From Mycoplasma sp. CAG:956 (GTDB lineage Bacteria > Bacillota_I > Bacilli_A > RF39 > UBA660), in assembly GCA_000433475.1 (NCBI GenBank), contig HF993110.1, positions 132,604-196,603 on the forward strand: a DNA stretch of 64,000 nt. Direction: 5' to 3'. Under the pieces are notes generated by a model, which saw nothing but the letters and a program-made list of their open reading frames with translations, made no database searches and was not told the DNA's origin. Numbering within the stretch: the stretch's first letter is position 1; every line of letters starts with the position of its first letter. Made by a program: the position numbers and the translations under genes. This document shows, piece by piece, positions 51,681 to 60,999 of this stretch.

Positions 51681-52112
51681 ATGAATAATAAAAAGGGATT
51701 TACGTTAATAGAGCTTATAGCAACCATTGTTTTAATAACCATATCATCAACAATTATAGTTATTAACCTACAAGGAAGTAGTAGTAAGGAAGAAAATTCA
51801 CTTGCCGAGAAAAATGACAAACAAATTACTGATGCAGCTTGTAATGCCATTGATGGATTAAATGCTAAAAATATTGTCGGAAAATCTAGAGAAGAATGTA
51901 AAACTGGCGGATGTAAAATCACCTTAGAAAAACTTATTTCTAACGGCTTAGTAGATGCTTATACAACTTACAATGATTCTGGAAAAGATATAAATACTTT
52001 TTTAGCTGATAAAACAGCTGTTTATGTGGAAATAACATGGAGCAATCCTGATAGTGAAGGCTATATTAAAAAAGAATGTACCTTACATAATCCGTATAAT
52101 AATAAAAATTGA
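51681..52112 (+). CDS. Prepilin-like (type IV pseudopilin) protein
   Basis: 143 residues. N-terminus MNNKKGFTLIELIATIVLIT is a textbook prepilin cleavage/methylation motif (G|F-T-L-I-E) plus hydrophobic helix. The globular part has Cys in ACNAIDG, ECKTGGC and ECTL, likely disulfides. It would need a prepilin peptidase and assembly ATPase, which are not in this window. ATG 51681 follows AGAGG; an ATG at 51663 lies inside the TATAAT (51659-51664). It could be ComG-like or a surface pilin. Inserted between secG and rnr. Confidence 0.85.
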   Translation: MNNKKGFTLIELIATIVLITISSTIIVINLQGSSSKEENSLAEKNDKQITDAACNAIDGLNAKNIVGKSREECKTGGCKITLEKLISNGLVDAYTTYNDSGKDINTFLADKTAVYVEITWSNPDSEGYIKKECTLHNPYNNKN

Positions 52113-52146
52113 ATAAACTAATATAAAGATAAGATTGAGGAAAAAT

Positions 52147-54273
52147 ATGGAAGAAAAATTAATTAAATTATTAACCAATATACACGAAGCAAAAACATTG
52201 ATTGAAATAAATGACTTAATGGGACTCAAAACTCCTGAAGAATTAAAAGAATTACAAGATACCTTAAATAAATTAATAAGTGAATATAAAGTTTTTTTTA
52301 CTAAAAAAGAAAAGTATATTTTATTGAAAAATTGTCCTTCATTAAAAATAGGTCCTTTATCAGTTAATAAAAAAGGTTTTGGTTTTGTTATATTATCAGA
52401 AGAAGATGATATATACATAGATAAAACTAACTTAAAAGATGCAATAGATGAAGATATAGTACTTTGTGAAGTTACAAAAAAAACAGGACGCAAAGAAGGC
52501 AAGATAGTTAAAGTCATAAAAAGAGATCTAAAAAACGTTGTTGGGGAGATTATTATTCACCATAATCAAATGTGTTTAAAATTGGATGATGATAAAAAAG
52601 ATATAACGGTTATTTTAAATCCTGATACAACCCATAATTGCGTTGAAGGACATAAAGTACTAGTAGAAATAACAGAACGCATTAAAAATCATGTTTATGC
52701 TGGTGATGTCTTAAAAATTATTGGACATAAGAATGACCCACAAGTCGATATATTAAGTATAGCCTATAAATATGGAATTTATGAAGATTTTAATCCTAAA
52801 GTAGAAGAAGAACTTGAACATATCCCTGATACAGTTGATGAATCGGAATTAAAAAATCGTCGTAATTTAACAGCAAAAACCATATTTACGATTGATGGCG
52901 ATGATACAAAAGATATTGATGATGCTATTAGCTTAGAAAAAGATGGTGAAAATTATATTTTAGGTGTTCATATTGCTGATGTATCAAATTATGTTAAAGA
53001 GAATACCGCTTTAGGTGATGCTGCCTACGAACGAGGAACATCTTCATATTTAGCAGATACTGTAATTCCTATGATTCCTCATAAATTATCTAATGGCATA
53101 TGTTCATTAAATGAAGGAGTTATACGTCTTAGTATGTCATGTGTTATGAAATATAATACAGAGGGGAAACTTTTAGATTATGATATTTTCCCAAGTTATA
53201 TTAAAAGTAGCAAGAAAATGACTTATAAAAACGTTAACAAAATAATAATGGAAAATACAGTTCCTACTGGGTATGAACCATTTGCTGATACTTTAAAAGA
53301 GATGCATAAATTAGCTAAAATACTACGTAAAATGAAGGAAAAACGTGGTTATATTGACTTTGATTTAGATGAAGTAAAAATTATTCAAGATGAAAAAGGA
53401 CATGCAATTGATGTTCAAAAACGAGTTCGTGGTGAGGGGGAAAAATTAATCGAAGATTTCATGATAGCTGCCAACGAATGCGTTGCTAGTCACATATATA
53501 ACATGGGTTTACCATTTATTTATCGTGTTCACGAAAATCCTAAACCAGAAAAAATTGAAGATTTTATGAATATGATAAATATATTAGGATATCGCTTGCA
53601 TACAAAAGTTAAAGATGTAACTCCATATACAATGCAAAAAATTTTAGCTGAATTAAAAGATAAAAAAGAATTTGAAATTTTATCAGAAATGCTATTAAGA
53701 AGTATGCGCAAAGCTGAATATAGCAGTGAAAATTTAGGACATTTCGGCATTGCTTCCCGTGCTTATACGCATTTTACATCTCCAATTCGTCGTTATCCTG
53801 ATTTAGTCGTTCACCGCTTATTAAAAAAATATCTTGTAGAAGATGATTACTCTAAAGGTACAATCGATATGTTAAATACATCATTGTCTCAGATTGCTGC
53901 TCACAGTAGTGAACGTGAGGTAGCTGCCGTTAATGCTGAACGAGATGTCGATGATATGAAAATGGCTGAGTATATGGAAAATCATATCGGCGAGGAATAT
54001 ATCGGTAAGATAAATACAATAACAAATTTTGGATTCTTTGTGGAATTAGATAATCTTGTTGAGGGACTAGTTCATATTAGCAGTTTGAAGAAAGACTATT
54101 TTAACTATGTTCCAGAACTTTTAAGCTTAGTAGGAAAGAGCACTAAAAAAACATATAGATTAGGAGATAAAGTAAAAGTTAAATGTGTAGCAGCAAATAA
54201 AGAAACAGCTATGATAGACTTTGAAATTGTAGAAGAAAAAAATGGAAATACAAAACCGAAAAGCAAAATTTGA
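52147..54273 (+). CDS. rnr: Ribonuclease R
   Basis: 708 residues. Cold-shock domains, then the RNB catalytic domain with DGDDTKDIDDAISLEK (metal Asp residues) and ending with an S1 domain (GEEYIGKINTITNFGFFVEL). A 3'-5' exoribonuclease that degrades structured RNA and works with SmpB/tmRNA. ATG 52147 follows GAGGAAAA; TTG 52135 is less likely. It overlaps smpB by 32 nt. Stop is TGA. Confidence 0.97.
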   Translation: MEEKLIKLLTNIHEAKTLIEINDLMGLKTPEELKELQDTLNKLISEYKVFFTKKEKYILLKNCPSLKIGPLSVNKKGFGFVILSEEDDIYIDKTNLKDAIDEDIVLCEVTKKTGRKEGKIVKVIKRDLKNVVGEIIIHHNQMCLKLDDDKKDITVILNPDTTHNCVEGHKVLVEITERIKNHVYAGDVLKIIGHKNDPQVDILSIAYKYGIYEDFNPKVEEELEHIPDTVDESELKNRRNLTAKTIFTIDGDDTKDIDDAISLEKDGENYILGVHIADVSNYVKENTALGDAAYERGTSSYLADTVIPMIPHKLSNGICSLNEGVIRLSMSCVMKYNTEGKLLDYDIFPSYIKSSKKMTYKNVNKIIMENTVPTGYEPFADTLKEMHKLAKILRKMKEKRGYIDFDLDEVKIIQDEKGHAIDVQKRVRGEGEKLIEDFMIAANECVASHIYNMGLPFIYRVHENPKPEKIEDFMNMINILGYRLHTKVKDVTPYTMQKILAELKDKKEFEILSEMLLRSMRKAEYSSENLGHFGIASRAYTHFTSPIRRYPDLVVHRLLKKYLVEDDYSKGTIDMLNTSLSQIAAHSSEREVAAVNAERDVDDMKMAEYMENHIGEEYIGKINTITNFGFFVELDNLVEGLVHISSLKKDYFNYVPELLSLVGKSTKKTYRLGDKVKVKCVAANKETAMIDFEIVEEKNGNTKPKSKI

Positions 54274-54676
54274 ATATTTTATTGAAGAAACCATTGAAGC
54301 TGGTATAGCCTTAAAAGGAACAGAAATTAAATCTTTAAGAAAATCATCATGTGATTTAAGTGACTCTTTTGCAATCATAAAAAGAGGCGAAGTCTATCTT
54401 CTTAATGCCTTTATTGCTAAATATGATGAAGGAAATATTTTTAATCATGATACTAGAAGAACTCGCAAATTACTACTTCATAAAAATGAAATAACAAAAA
54501 TTTTTAATAAGGTTAGCCGCAGTGGCTATTCTCTTATACCATTAAATATTCATTTTAAAAATGGCAAAGCTAAGGTAACTCTTGGTATTTGTCGAGGTAA
54601 GAAATTATATGATAAGAGAGAAACTATAAAAGAAAGAGATTTAAAAAGAGAAAATTCTCGCTTAAATAACTTCTAA
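54242..54676 (+). CDS. smpB: SsrA-binding protein SmpB
   Basis: 144 residues. IQNRKAKFEYFIEETIEAGI, LKGTEIKSLRKSSCDLSDSF and KLYDKRETIKERDLKRE are family hallmarks; the last binds the decoding centre. It brings tmRNA to stalled ribosomes. It starts inside the rnr end (32-nt overlap). The tmRNA gene, often next, is not found in the 69 bases that follow. Confidence 0.97.
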   Translation: MEIQNRKAKFEYFIEETIEAGIALKGTEIKSLRKSSCDLSDSFAIIKRGEVYLLNAFIAKYDEGNIFNHDTRRTRKLLLHKNEITKIFNKVSRSGYSLIPLNIHFKNGKAKVTLGICRGKKLYDKRETIKERDLKRENSRLNNF

Positions 54677-54745
54677 TACTGATTATAAATTCATAATAGT
54701 TAAATAAAATATAAAAAAATATTAATATAAATAGATGGGGTACAT

Positions 54746-55810
54746 ATGAAAAGATTAACAAAAAAAGCTAAAATAATTTTAGGAGTCGTTGCTATAGCTT
54801 TAGTTTTGCTTATAGTTATAATTTTAATGAATGTTTTTTCAAAAAAAGCTAATGCTGATATAAATGAAAATAAACCAAATAACAATGTTACTGAGGAAAC
54901 ACCAACTAAAAAATTACAAATAATAGATTTGGATTCTGATTCTCGTAGTTATGCAGTCATGATAAATAATCACTCATCAGCACGTGCACATCATGCCGGT
55001 TTACAAGATGCTTATCTTATTTATGAAATAATAGTAGAAGGCGGCTTAACTAGATATATGGCAATTTTTAAAGATCAAGATACTACAAAAATCGGTAGCG
55101 TTCGTTCCAGTCGTCATTACTTTCTAGATTATGCCATGGAAAATGATGCTATTTATGTTCACTGGGGCTGGTCACCACAAGCACAATCTGATATTTCTAA
55201 ATATAACATTAATAATATCAATGGCTTAACTTGGGAAGGTACCTATTTCTATCGTGATAAATCATTAAAAGTTTCCACTGAACATACTGGTTTTACTACT
55301 ATGGAAATGTTAAAAAAAGGTGCTAATCGTTTAGGATACCGTACAACAAGCACTGCATCACCACTTCTTAACTATGAAGTAGATGAAATTGACCAAACAA
55401 ACATGGAAACAATTCCTGCTAATACCATAACTATTAAATATTCTTCAAGTATCACAGATAAATATGTTTATGATGCTGATAATAAAGTTTATAAACGTTA
55501 TGTAAATGGTAAAGAACACGTTGATGCTGTAACAAAAAAACAATATGCCTTTAAAAACATCATAACTTATCAAGTGGCAAATTCTACTATAAAAGGTGAT
55601 AATAAAGGTCGTCAGGAAATAAACAATATTGGTAAAGGTACTGGTTATTATATTTCTAATGGTGTAGCCGTAAAAATAAACTGGGAGAAAAAAGACCGTA
55701 GTTCTAAAACCGTTTATACTTACGAAGATGGTACAACATTAAAAGTTAACGATGGTAATACATTTATTCAAATCCAACCCAAAAATCAAACTTTAAAAAT
55801 TGAAGGTTAG
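54746..55810 (+). CDS. DUF3048 extracytoplasmic protein (YerB-like)
   Basis: 354 residues: one TM anchor (about 11-31), then the DUF3048 domain with SYAVMINNHSSARAHHAGLQ, YEIIVEGGLTRYMAIF, IGSVRSSRHYFLDYA and VHWGWSPQAQ. YerB of B. subtilis is a lipoprotein; here no lipobox Cys exists, so a TM anchor is used. Function in the family is unknown. It follows smpB by 69 bases. Confidence 0.88.
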   Translation: MKRLTKKAKIILGVVAIALVLLIVIILMNVFSKKANADINENKPNNNVTEETPTKKLQIIDLDSDSRSYAVMINNHSSARAHHAGLQDAYLIYEIIVEGGLTRYMAIFKDQDTTKIGSVRSSRHYFLDYAMENDAIYVHWGWSPQAQSDISKYNINNINGLTWEGTYFYRDKSLKVSTEHTGFTTMEMLKKGANRLGYRTTSTASPLLNYEVDEIDQTNMETIPANTITIKYSSSITDKYVYDADNKVYKRYVNGKEHVDAVTKKQYAFKNIITYQVANSTIKGDNKGRQEINNIGKGTGYYISNGVAVKINWEKKDRSSKTVYTYEDGTTLKVNDGNTFIQIQPKNQTLKIEG

Positions 55811-55881
55811 ACTAATTAAAAAGAGTAAAAAGAAAGGAAAAATATAAAAACTTTCATAAGTATTTTATATTCGTTAAAGAT

Positions 55882-56355
55882 ATGGAAAAAATTTTGAAAA
55901 TGCTGGCTAATTACTATATAATTTTTATAATTTTAGCATTAATTGGTATCTTTGCTATCATTGGCTATTTTATAGAAAAAAAACATCCTAGACAAGAATA
56001 TAAAGAACCAGAATTGGATATGGAAGCTGTTGCACGTAAAGGTGGACAAGGCTTAGGTGCTACTTTAGGACAAAACCCAACAACAACTGACGATGAAGTA
56101 GAAATGCTAGATATGAATATGGGACCAACAACATTTGTAAATAATACTACACCAGCATCCAGCAATAATACTAATACAAATTTAAATAATCAAGAGACTA
56201 ATAAAGAGCAGAATGCTACTTCCTCAAATACTAATAATGTGCAAAATAGTAATATAGATACTAATACCAATCAAAATCAAAATAGTAATTCTAATGAGAT
56301 ATTGAGTAGCAACAATGCTGGTCCAACTAACCCAGGTTTTAAAAGTCCTTTTTAG
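55882..56355 (+). CDS. Single-TM protein with Asn/Thr-rich tail
   Basis: 157 residues: a TM at about 8-28, a short conserved-looking cytoplasmic/outside piece (PRQEYKEPELDMEAVARKGG) and a tail after residue ~85 made almost wholly of Asn, Thr, Ser and Gln. No good Shine-Dalgarno precedes ATG 55882 (AAAGGA is ~45 bases away), so the start is uncertain. A terminator covers its stop codon. It is not a family I recognise. Confidence 0.5.
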   Translation: MEKILKMLANYYIIFIILALIGIFAIIGYFIEKKHPRQEYKEPELDMEAVARKGGQGLGATLGQNPTTTDDEVEMLDMNMGPTTFVNNTTPASSNNTNTNLNNQETNKEQNATSSNTNNVQNSNIDTNTNQNQNSNSNEILSSNNAGPTNPGFKSPF

Positions 56356-56364
56356 GACTTTTTT
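56341..56364 (+). terminator. Terminator overlapping the 157-aa gene's stop
   Basis: AAAAGTCC (56341-56348) and GGACTTTT (56355-56362), 6-nt loop, then T. The stop TAG lies at 56353-56355. Confidence 0.8.
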
Positions 56365-56434
56365 AAATTCAAAATCTTTTAATATGAACTATAATTTTAG
56401 AATTATATAAGTACTAGAAAAGTAAATAATAATT

Positions 56435-56443
56435 TGCTATAAT
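56435..56443 (+). promoter_or_regulatory. Extended -10 promoter of cdaA-cdaR
   Basis: TGCTATAAT, perfect extended -10, 30 bases before the cdaA ATG; no clear -35. Confidence 0.6.
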
Positions 56444-56472
56444 AAACTAGAATAAGAAAGAGAGATGTAGAT

Positions 56473-57306
56473 ATGACACTACAAACAATTTGGAGTACCT
56501 TTACTAAAATAATTGATATTTCTTTAGTATGGTTAATGTTCTATTACATATTAAAAAATATCAAAAATAATGTCAAAATGGTACTTATTGTTAAAGGAAT
56601 TTTCCTAATTATTGTAATCAAAGTAATAAGTAATATCTTGAATTTATATACAATCGGTCTTTTATTAGAATATATTCTAGAATGGGGACCACTAGCCATC
56701 ATTGTAATATTCCAACCAGAAATTAGAAATGTTTTGGAATCCATTGGTCGAACTCAACTTCTTGGTCGTCATAAAATTTTAACCGTTGATGAACGTGAAA
56801 AAGTTGTTTATGAAATAATGGATGCTGTTGAATACTTAAAGAAAAATCGTATAGGAGCTTTAATTGTCATTGAACGTGATATGTCTCTACAAGAATATAT
56901 CACTCCAGCAACTAAAGTTTATGCTGATTTAACAAGTCCATTATTAGGAACTATTTTCTTCCCTAATAGCCCGCTACATGACGGCGGTGTTATCATTCAA
57001 GGAGATAGAATCACTTGTGCTGGTGCTGTTTTTAAAACAAGTATGAATCCAGCTATTTCTAAACGTCTAGGTACTAGACACCGTGCTGCCCTAGGTATTG
57101 CTGAAGAAACCGATGCTATTGCCTTAGTTGTATCAGAAGAAACAGGAAAGATTTCCATCGCTGTTGATGGTGAGTTAAAATACAACTTATCTTTAGATGA
57201 ATTTAGAATGACTCTAGTTGAAGAACTTCGTCCTAAAACTGAAGTATTCTATGATGCTGATAATACCGATGATAAAGACCAAGAAAGTGGTGATTTAAAT
57301 GAGTAA
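56473..57306 (+). CDS. cdaA: Diadenylate cyclase CdaA
   Basis: 277 residues: three TM helices in the first ~85 residues, then the DAC domain with LHDGGVI (DGA-type motif, about 174-180) and GTRHRAALG (RHR). It makes c-di-AMP from two ATP at the inner membrane; c-di-AMP controls K+ and osmolyte homeostasis and wall stress. GAGAG lies before ATG 56473. Overlaps cdaR by 8 nt. glmM, usually third in this operon, is absent. Confidence 0.96.
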   Translation: MTLQTIWSTFTKIIDISLVWLMFYYILKNIKNNVKMVLIVKGIFLIIVIKVISNILNLYTIGLLLEYILEWGPLAIIVIFQPEIRNVLESIGRTQLLGRHKILTVDEREKVVYEIMDAVEYLKKNRIGALIVIERDMSLQEYITPATKVYADLTSPLLGTIFFPNSPLHDGGVIIQGDRITCAGAVFKTSMNPAISKRLGTRHRAALGIAEETDAIALVVSEETGKISIAVDGELKYNLSLDEFRMTLVEELRPKTEVFYDADNTDDKDQESGDLNE

Positions 57307-58696
57307 AATATTTAAATTAATCGCAGCATTTTTTAAATTTCTTTACAACTTATTAGATAAATATATCATAACTCCGATTAGTAAAGTTATTTATACTATA
57401 GATAAAAAAATAAACAAAAATAATTTTAAAATAGAAAAAATCCTTAATAGACCTAATATGCTTCTTTATATTTCTTTAGGACTTGCCATAATTGTCTTTG
57501 TTCTAATTGACAGTAAAGTAATAAACTTAGTAGAAACTGAGGCTGAAATAATTACTAATCAACCTATTAAAGTTGAATATAATACTGAAGCTTATGTCAT
57601 TGAAGACTTACCTGAAACTGCCGATATAACTTTAATTGGTCGTAAAAGTGACCTATATTTAGCCAAGCAACTAGGCCAAAACGAAGTAGTATTAGACCTT
57701 ACAGATTATACCCCAAGAGATGAACCATACCGTGTTAAATTAACTTATAATCAAACAATTAACACTTTAAATTATAAATTAGACCCTAATTATATTTATG
57801 TAACTATTAAAAAGAAAGTTTCTAGTCTAAAAAGTATAACTTATGATGTAATCAATCAAGATAAATTAAATGAAACATATCCAGAATTGAGTGTATCTAA
57901 TATTGAATTAAATAAGACTGAAGTAGTAGTAAAAGGTAGTCAAGATACTTTAGATAAAATTGCGACTGTTAAAGCCTTAATTGATTTAAATAATAAAGAA
58001 TTTACTGCCAAAGGTACTTATACTTTAGAAAACGTTCCTATTGTTGCTTATGATGAAACAGGAAATATTCTTAAAAATGTTGAAATTGTTCCATCTACAA
58101 TAAGTGCCACTGTAACATTTACATCTTACAGTAAGAGTGTTCCAATTCAGTTATTAACAACTGGTGACTTAGTAGCCGGCAAAGCTATAAGTTCAATTAC
58201 TATAAATGGTAAGAGTGATTATAATATTACAATTTATGGTGAACAATCTGCTTTAGAATCAATCGACTGTGTACCTGTAACTATTGATTTAACAGATCAA
58301 GGAAACAATGCCTCTAAGACTTATAATGTTACAATTTCTAAACCAACCGGAGTTCGTTATATGCCAACTACAAGTGCTAGTATCGTAGTAAATTTCGGAG
58401 AAGCTAAACAAAAAACATTAGAAAATGTTCAAATTAGTGTTCGCAACACACCTAGTGGTTTAGTTGCTAATGCCATTGGTAATGCTTCTATTAATGTTCA
58501 GGTAATCGGTGTACAAAATATTATTGATTCAATTGATAACTCTAGTATTTCTGCTTACATTGACCTAACTGGTTATGCAGCTGGTACTTATAAAGTCCCT
58601 GTTTATATAACGGGTAATACATCTAATGCTTCGATGGTTAAATTTATTGTTGAAAGCGAAGTAGAAGTATCACTTACAAATGAAAATAAGAAATAA
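57299..58696 (+). CDS. cdaR: CdaR, YbbR-repeat regulator of CdaA
   Basis: 465 residues: an N-terminal TM (about 51-69), then extracytoplasmic YbbR repeats with alternating beta patterns (for example PIKVEYNTEAYVIEDLPETA, TYTLENVPIVAYD, IQLLTTGDLVAGK). It stimulates or modulates CdaA. Start ATG 57299 lies inside the cdaA end. The first ~50 residues form a basic cytoplasmic part. Confidence 0.92.
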   Translation: MSKIFKLIAAFFKFLYNLLDKYIITPISKVIYTIDKKINKNNFKIEKILNRPNMLLYISLGLAIIVFVLIDSKVINLVETEAEIITNQPIKVEYNTEAYVIEDLPETADITLIGRKSDLYLAKQLGQNEVVLDLTDYTPRDEPYRVKLTYNQTINTLNYKLDPNYIYVTIKKKVSSLKSITYDVINQDKLNETYPELSVSNIELNKTEVVVKGSQDTLDKIATVKALIDLNNKEFTAKGTYTLENVPIVAYDETGNILKNVEIVPSTISATVTFTSYSKSVPIQLLTTGDLVAGKAISSITINGKSDYNITIYGEQSALESIDCVPVTIDLTDQGNNASKTYNVTISKPTGVRYMPTTSASIVVNFGEAKQKTLENVQISVRNTPSGLVANAIGNASINVQVIGVQNIIDSIDNSSISAYIDLTGYAAGTYKVPVYITGNTSNASMVKFIVESEVEVSLTNENKK

Positions 58697-58707
58697 TTAA
58701 GTAACCT

Positions 58708-58757
58708 TAAAAAATCCTTCTTATAAGAAATAAAACTCTTTAAGAAAGGATTTTTTT
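58708..58757 (+). terminator. Terminator of cdaA-cdaR
   Basis: AAAAAATCCTT (58708-58718) and AAGGATTTTTT (58746-58756), continued inward with a 1-nt bulge, T-run. Confidence 0.75.
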
Positions 58758-58775
58758 ATTGACAAAGAAATACAC

Positions 58776-58991
58776 TTAATCTTTGTTTTCACCAAGATAG
58801 TCAATATCAGCAAATAAAATACCAATATTTACTAGACCACATACACCAACAATTACATAAATAATATTTTGAAGAGCAGTACTGCCTTTAAATAAAGTAG
58901 AGACTAAATTAAAATCAAATAATCCAACTAATCCCCAATTAACTGCTCCAATAATTGTAAGTACTAGGCATATTTTCTGAACTGTTTTCAT
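58776..58991 (-). CDS. DUF378 small membrane protein
   Basis: 71 residues, two TM helices. Family core: KICLVLTIIGAVNWGLVGLF and IIYVIVGVCGLVNIG. Function unknown; common in Firmicutes (YuzA). ATG 58991 has AAGGA upstream; the longer frame to 59042 has no site. Alone on the minus strand, divergent from the lipoprotein gene. Confidence 0.85.
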   Translation of the reverse strand: MKTVQKICLVLTIIGAVNWGLVGLFDFNLVSTLFKGSTALQNIIYVIVGVCGLVNIGILFADIDYLGENKD

Positions 58992-59084
58992 CTTACATTC
59001 CTTTCTTTTTGTAGTATGGCTAAAAGTTTTCATATTATTCACAATTACTAATATAATTTATTAGAAAAGGAGTTATATAATTAT

Positions 59085-60077
59085 ATGAAAAAAATAATTG
59101 CCATTTTAATGTGTCTGTTTTTCTTAGCGGGATGCAGTACTAACATGGAAAAGAAAGTTATAAAAGAATTTAAAGATAATGTTAACAGCAGTAAATCTTA
59201 CAGTATGGCTGGTACTTTAGAAATAATAAATGCTGATGATAAATTTGACTATGATATAGCTGTATCTTATAAAAAAGGTGACTACTATAAAGTGGTATTA
59301 ACTAATCAAACTAGTGGTCATGAACAAATAATTTTAAAAAATAAAGATGGTGTTTATGTTGTAACACCAAGTCTTAATAAAAGTTTTAAATTTCAAAGTA
59401 GTTGGCCAGAAAATAGTAGCCAAACCTATATACTTTCTTCAGTTTTAAATGATTTAATTGGTACAGAAGATAAAAAATATACTGAAGAAAATAACTATTA
59501 TGTTTTAACTAGCAGTGTTAACTATCCAAATAATAATAAATTAAGCTATCAAAAACTTTATTTTGATAAAGAAATTAATTTGAAAAAAATAGAGGTCTTT
59601 GATAATAGTGATACAAAATGCATAATATTTAATATCAATTCTATTGATTATAAAGCCGCTTTAGATGATGATTACTTTGATTTATCTAAAGTAGTAGATG
59701 GTAATACAACCGAAGAATCTAGTGAAACATCAAGCTTTAATGATATTCTATACCCTCTTTATATTCCAAAAGATACATATTTAACAGCTAAAGAAACAAT
59801 TAATACTGATAATGGTAATCGTGCAATATTAACATTTGGAGGTGCTAAAGACTTTGTCTTAGTTGAAGAAGCAAGCAATACAAGAAACGAATTTGAAGTA
59901 ATTCCTATTTACGGAGAACCTTTAATGATGAATGGTACAATTGGAGCACTTAGTGGCAATGCAATTTACTGGACAAGCAATAACGTTGATTATTATTTAG
60001 CCGGTTCTAGTCTTACTAATGAGGAATTATTAAGTGTTGCTAATTCCATCTCTAATACAATTGTTACGGGAAAATAA
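59085..60077 (+). CDS. LolA-fold-like lipoprotein
   Basis: 330 residues. Lipoprotein signal MKKIIAILMCLFFLAGCSTN with lipobox LAGC. The mature protein's repeated long strands (YSMAGTLEI, FDYDIAVSYKKGDYYKVVLT, LKNKDGVYVVTPSLNKSFKF) resemble LolA/YdcC-like lipid-binding half-barrels; the C-terminal ~110 residues form a second domain (VDGNTTEESSETSS linker before it). The role is unknown; a lipid or wall-related function outside the membrane is plausible. AAAGGAG precedes the ATG. Confidence 0.75.
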   Translation: MKKIIAILMCLFFLAGCSTNMEKKVIKEFKDNVNSSKSYSMAGTLEIINADDKFDYDIAVSYKKGDYYKVVLTNQTSGHEQIILKNKDGVYVVTPSLNKSFKFQSSWPENSSQTYILSSVLNDLIGTEDKKYTEENNYYVLTSSVNYPNNNKLSYQKLYFDKEINLKKIEVFDNSDTKCIIFNINSIDYKAALDDDYFDLSKVVDGNTTEESSETSSFNDILYPLYIPKDTYLTAKETINTDNGNRAILTFGGAKDFVLVEEASNTRNEFEVIPIYGEPLMMNGTIGALSGNAIYWTSNNVDYYLAGSSLTNEELLSVANSISNTIVTGK

Positions 60078-60081
60078 TACT

Positions 60082-60119
60082 AAAATTCTTAAATCATAAT
60101 TTAGTGATTTAAGAATTTT
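60082..60119 (+). terminator. Terminator after the lipoprotein gene
   Basis: AAAATTCTTAAATCA (60082-60096) and its exact complement (60105-60119) make a 15-bp stem. The 140 bases after it hold nothing recognisable. Confidence 0.75.
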
Positions 60120-60238
60120 CAAATTTCTATCAATTAAAAAATATTCTACATAACGGCAAAAATTCACGCAGAGTAACTTTAAATATCACTAATCGTTAAA
60201 TATTAGCTATTTTCAAGCTTAAATCCAGCAAATAAGTA

Positions 60239-60266
60239 TTGAAATCACCTAATTTTCGTTTATAAT
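60239..60266 (+). promoter_or_regulatory. Promoter of the 60369 gene
   Basis: TTGAAA (60239-60244), 16 bases, TATAAT (60261-60266). It leaves a ~95-base AT-rich leader without a known motif. Confidence 0.7.
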
Positions 60267-60368
60267 GATATTAGGTGTAATAGAAAGGAATTAATCTTGC
60301 TATAAATATAACTTAACAAGTATTTACTCATATGGTTATATTAATCGATTAATTAGGCGTGATAAAAA

Positions 60369-60866
60369 ATGAAAGACAATACAGAAACTAAAACAGTCAA
60401 ACAGTTTATACTTATTTTATTAGCTGTTGTTCTTATAGTTATAGCAATTTATCTTTTTACAACAAAGGTAGTAAATAAAGATAGCGAAAATACTTCTACT
60501 AATAATAATGCAAACACAACTTATATTGATCCAACTAAAGCTATAGTTGGTACAATGCTAAATAAAGGCACTGATGAATACTATGTTTTGATTTATGATT
60601 CAACTAGTGAAGATGCTAGTAGTTATGCTAGACTTTTAACTAGTTATAGTAGTAGTAAAAATACGAAAGCTACCTATACAGTTGATCTAAGTAATGCCAT
60701 AAATAGCAAATATATAGCTACAGATGGTAAAACTAATCCAACAGCAAGTAAACTAAGTGAATTGCGTTTTGGTGAAGTAACTTTATTAAAAGTAAAAGAT
60801 AATAAAATAACAAATGCTTATGAATCTGTTGAAAGTATTAAAAAAGAACTAAAAATTACTGATTAG
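60369..60866 (+). CDS. Membrane-anchored thioredoxin-like protein without cysteines
   Basis: 165 residues: TM at about 12-32, a Ser/Asn linker, then an extracytoplasmic domain whose order (KGTDEYYVLIYDSTSEDASS, ATYTVDLSNAIN, VTLLKVKDNKI) looks like a thioredoxin fold, where 'vlvyd..c..c' would hold the redox pair; here that site is STSEDAS, with no Cys in the whole protein. It could be a redox-dead binding module. The assignment is fold-level inference. GGCGTGAT precedes ATG 60369. Confidence 0.55.
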   Translation: MKDNTETKTVKQFILILLAVVLIVIAIYLFTTKVVNKDSENTSTNNNANTTYIDPTKAIVGTMLNKGTDEYYVLIYDSTSEDASSYARLLTSYSSSKNTKATYTVDLSNAINSKYIATDGKTNPTASKLSELRFGEVTLLKVKDNKITNAYESVESIKKELKITD

Positions 60867-60887
60867 TTAAAAGTTAATAAAAATAAT

Positions 60888-60930
60888 AAGATAATAATTG
60901 GTTTAAATATAGCTGATTGTTATCTTTTTT
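60888..60930 (+). terminator. Terminator after the 60369 gene
   Basis: AAGATAATAATT (60888-60899) pairs with GATTGTTATCTT (60915-60926), two wobbles, followed by T. Confidence 0.75.
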
Positions 60931-60999
60931 ATTTTAAATAATAAATCATTTATCTTTTCTAAAAACTAAAATTATGCTAAGATGTAATAGTGATAATAT

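Noticed and set aside
54677..54745. tmRNA gene after smpB
   Set aside because: Only 69 bases lie before the next gene; far too short for ssrA.
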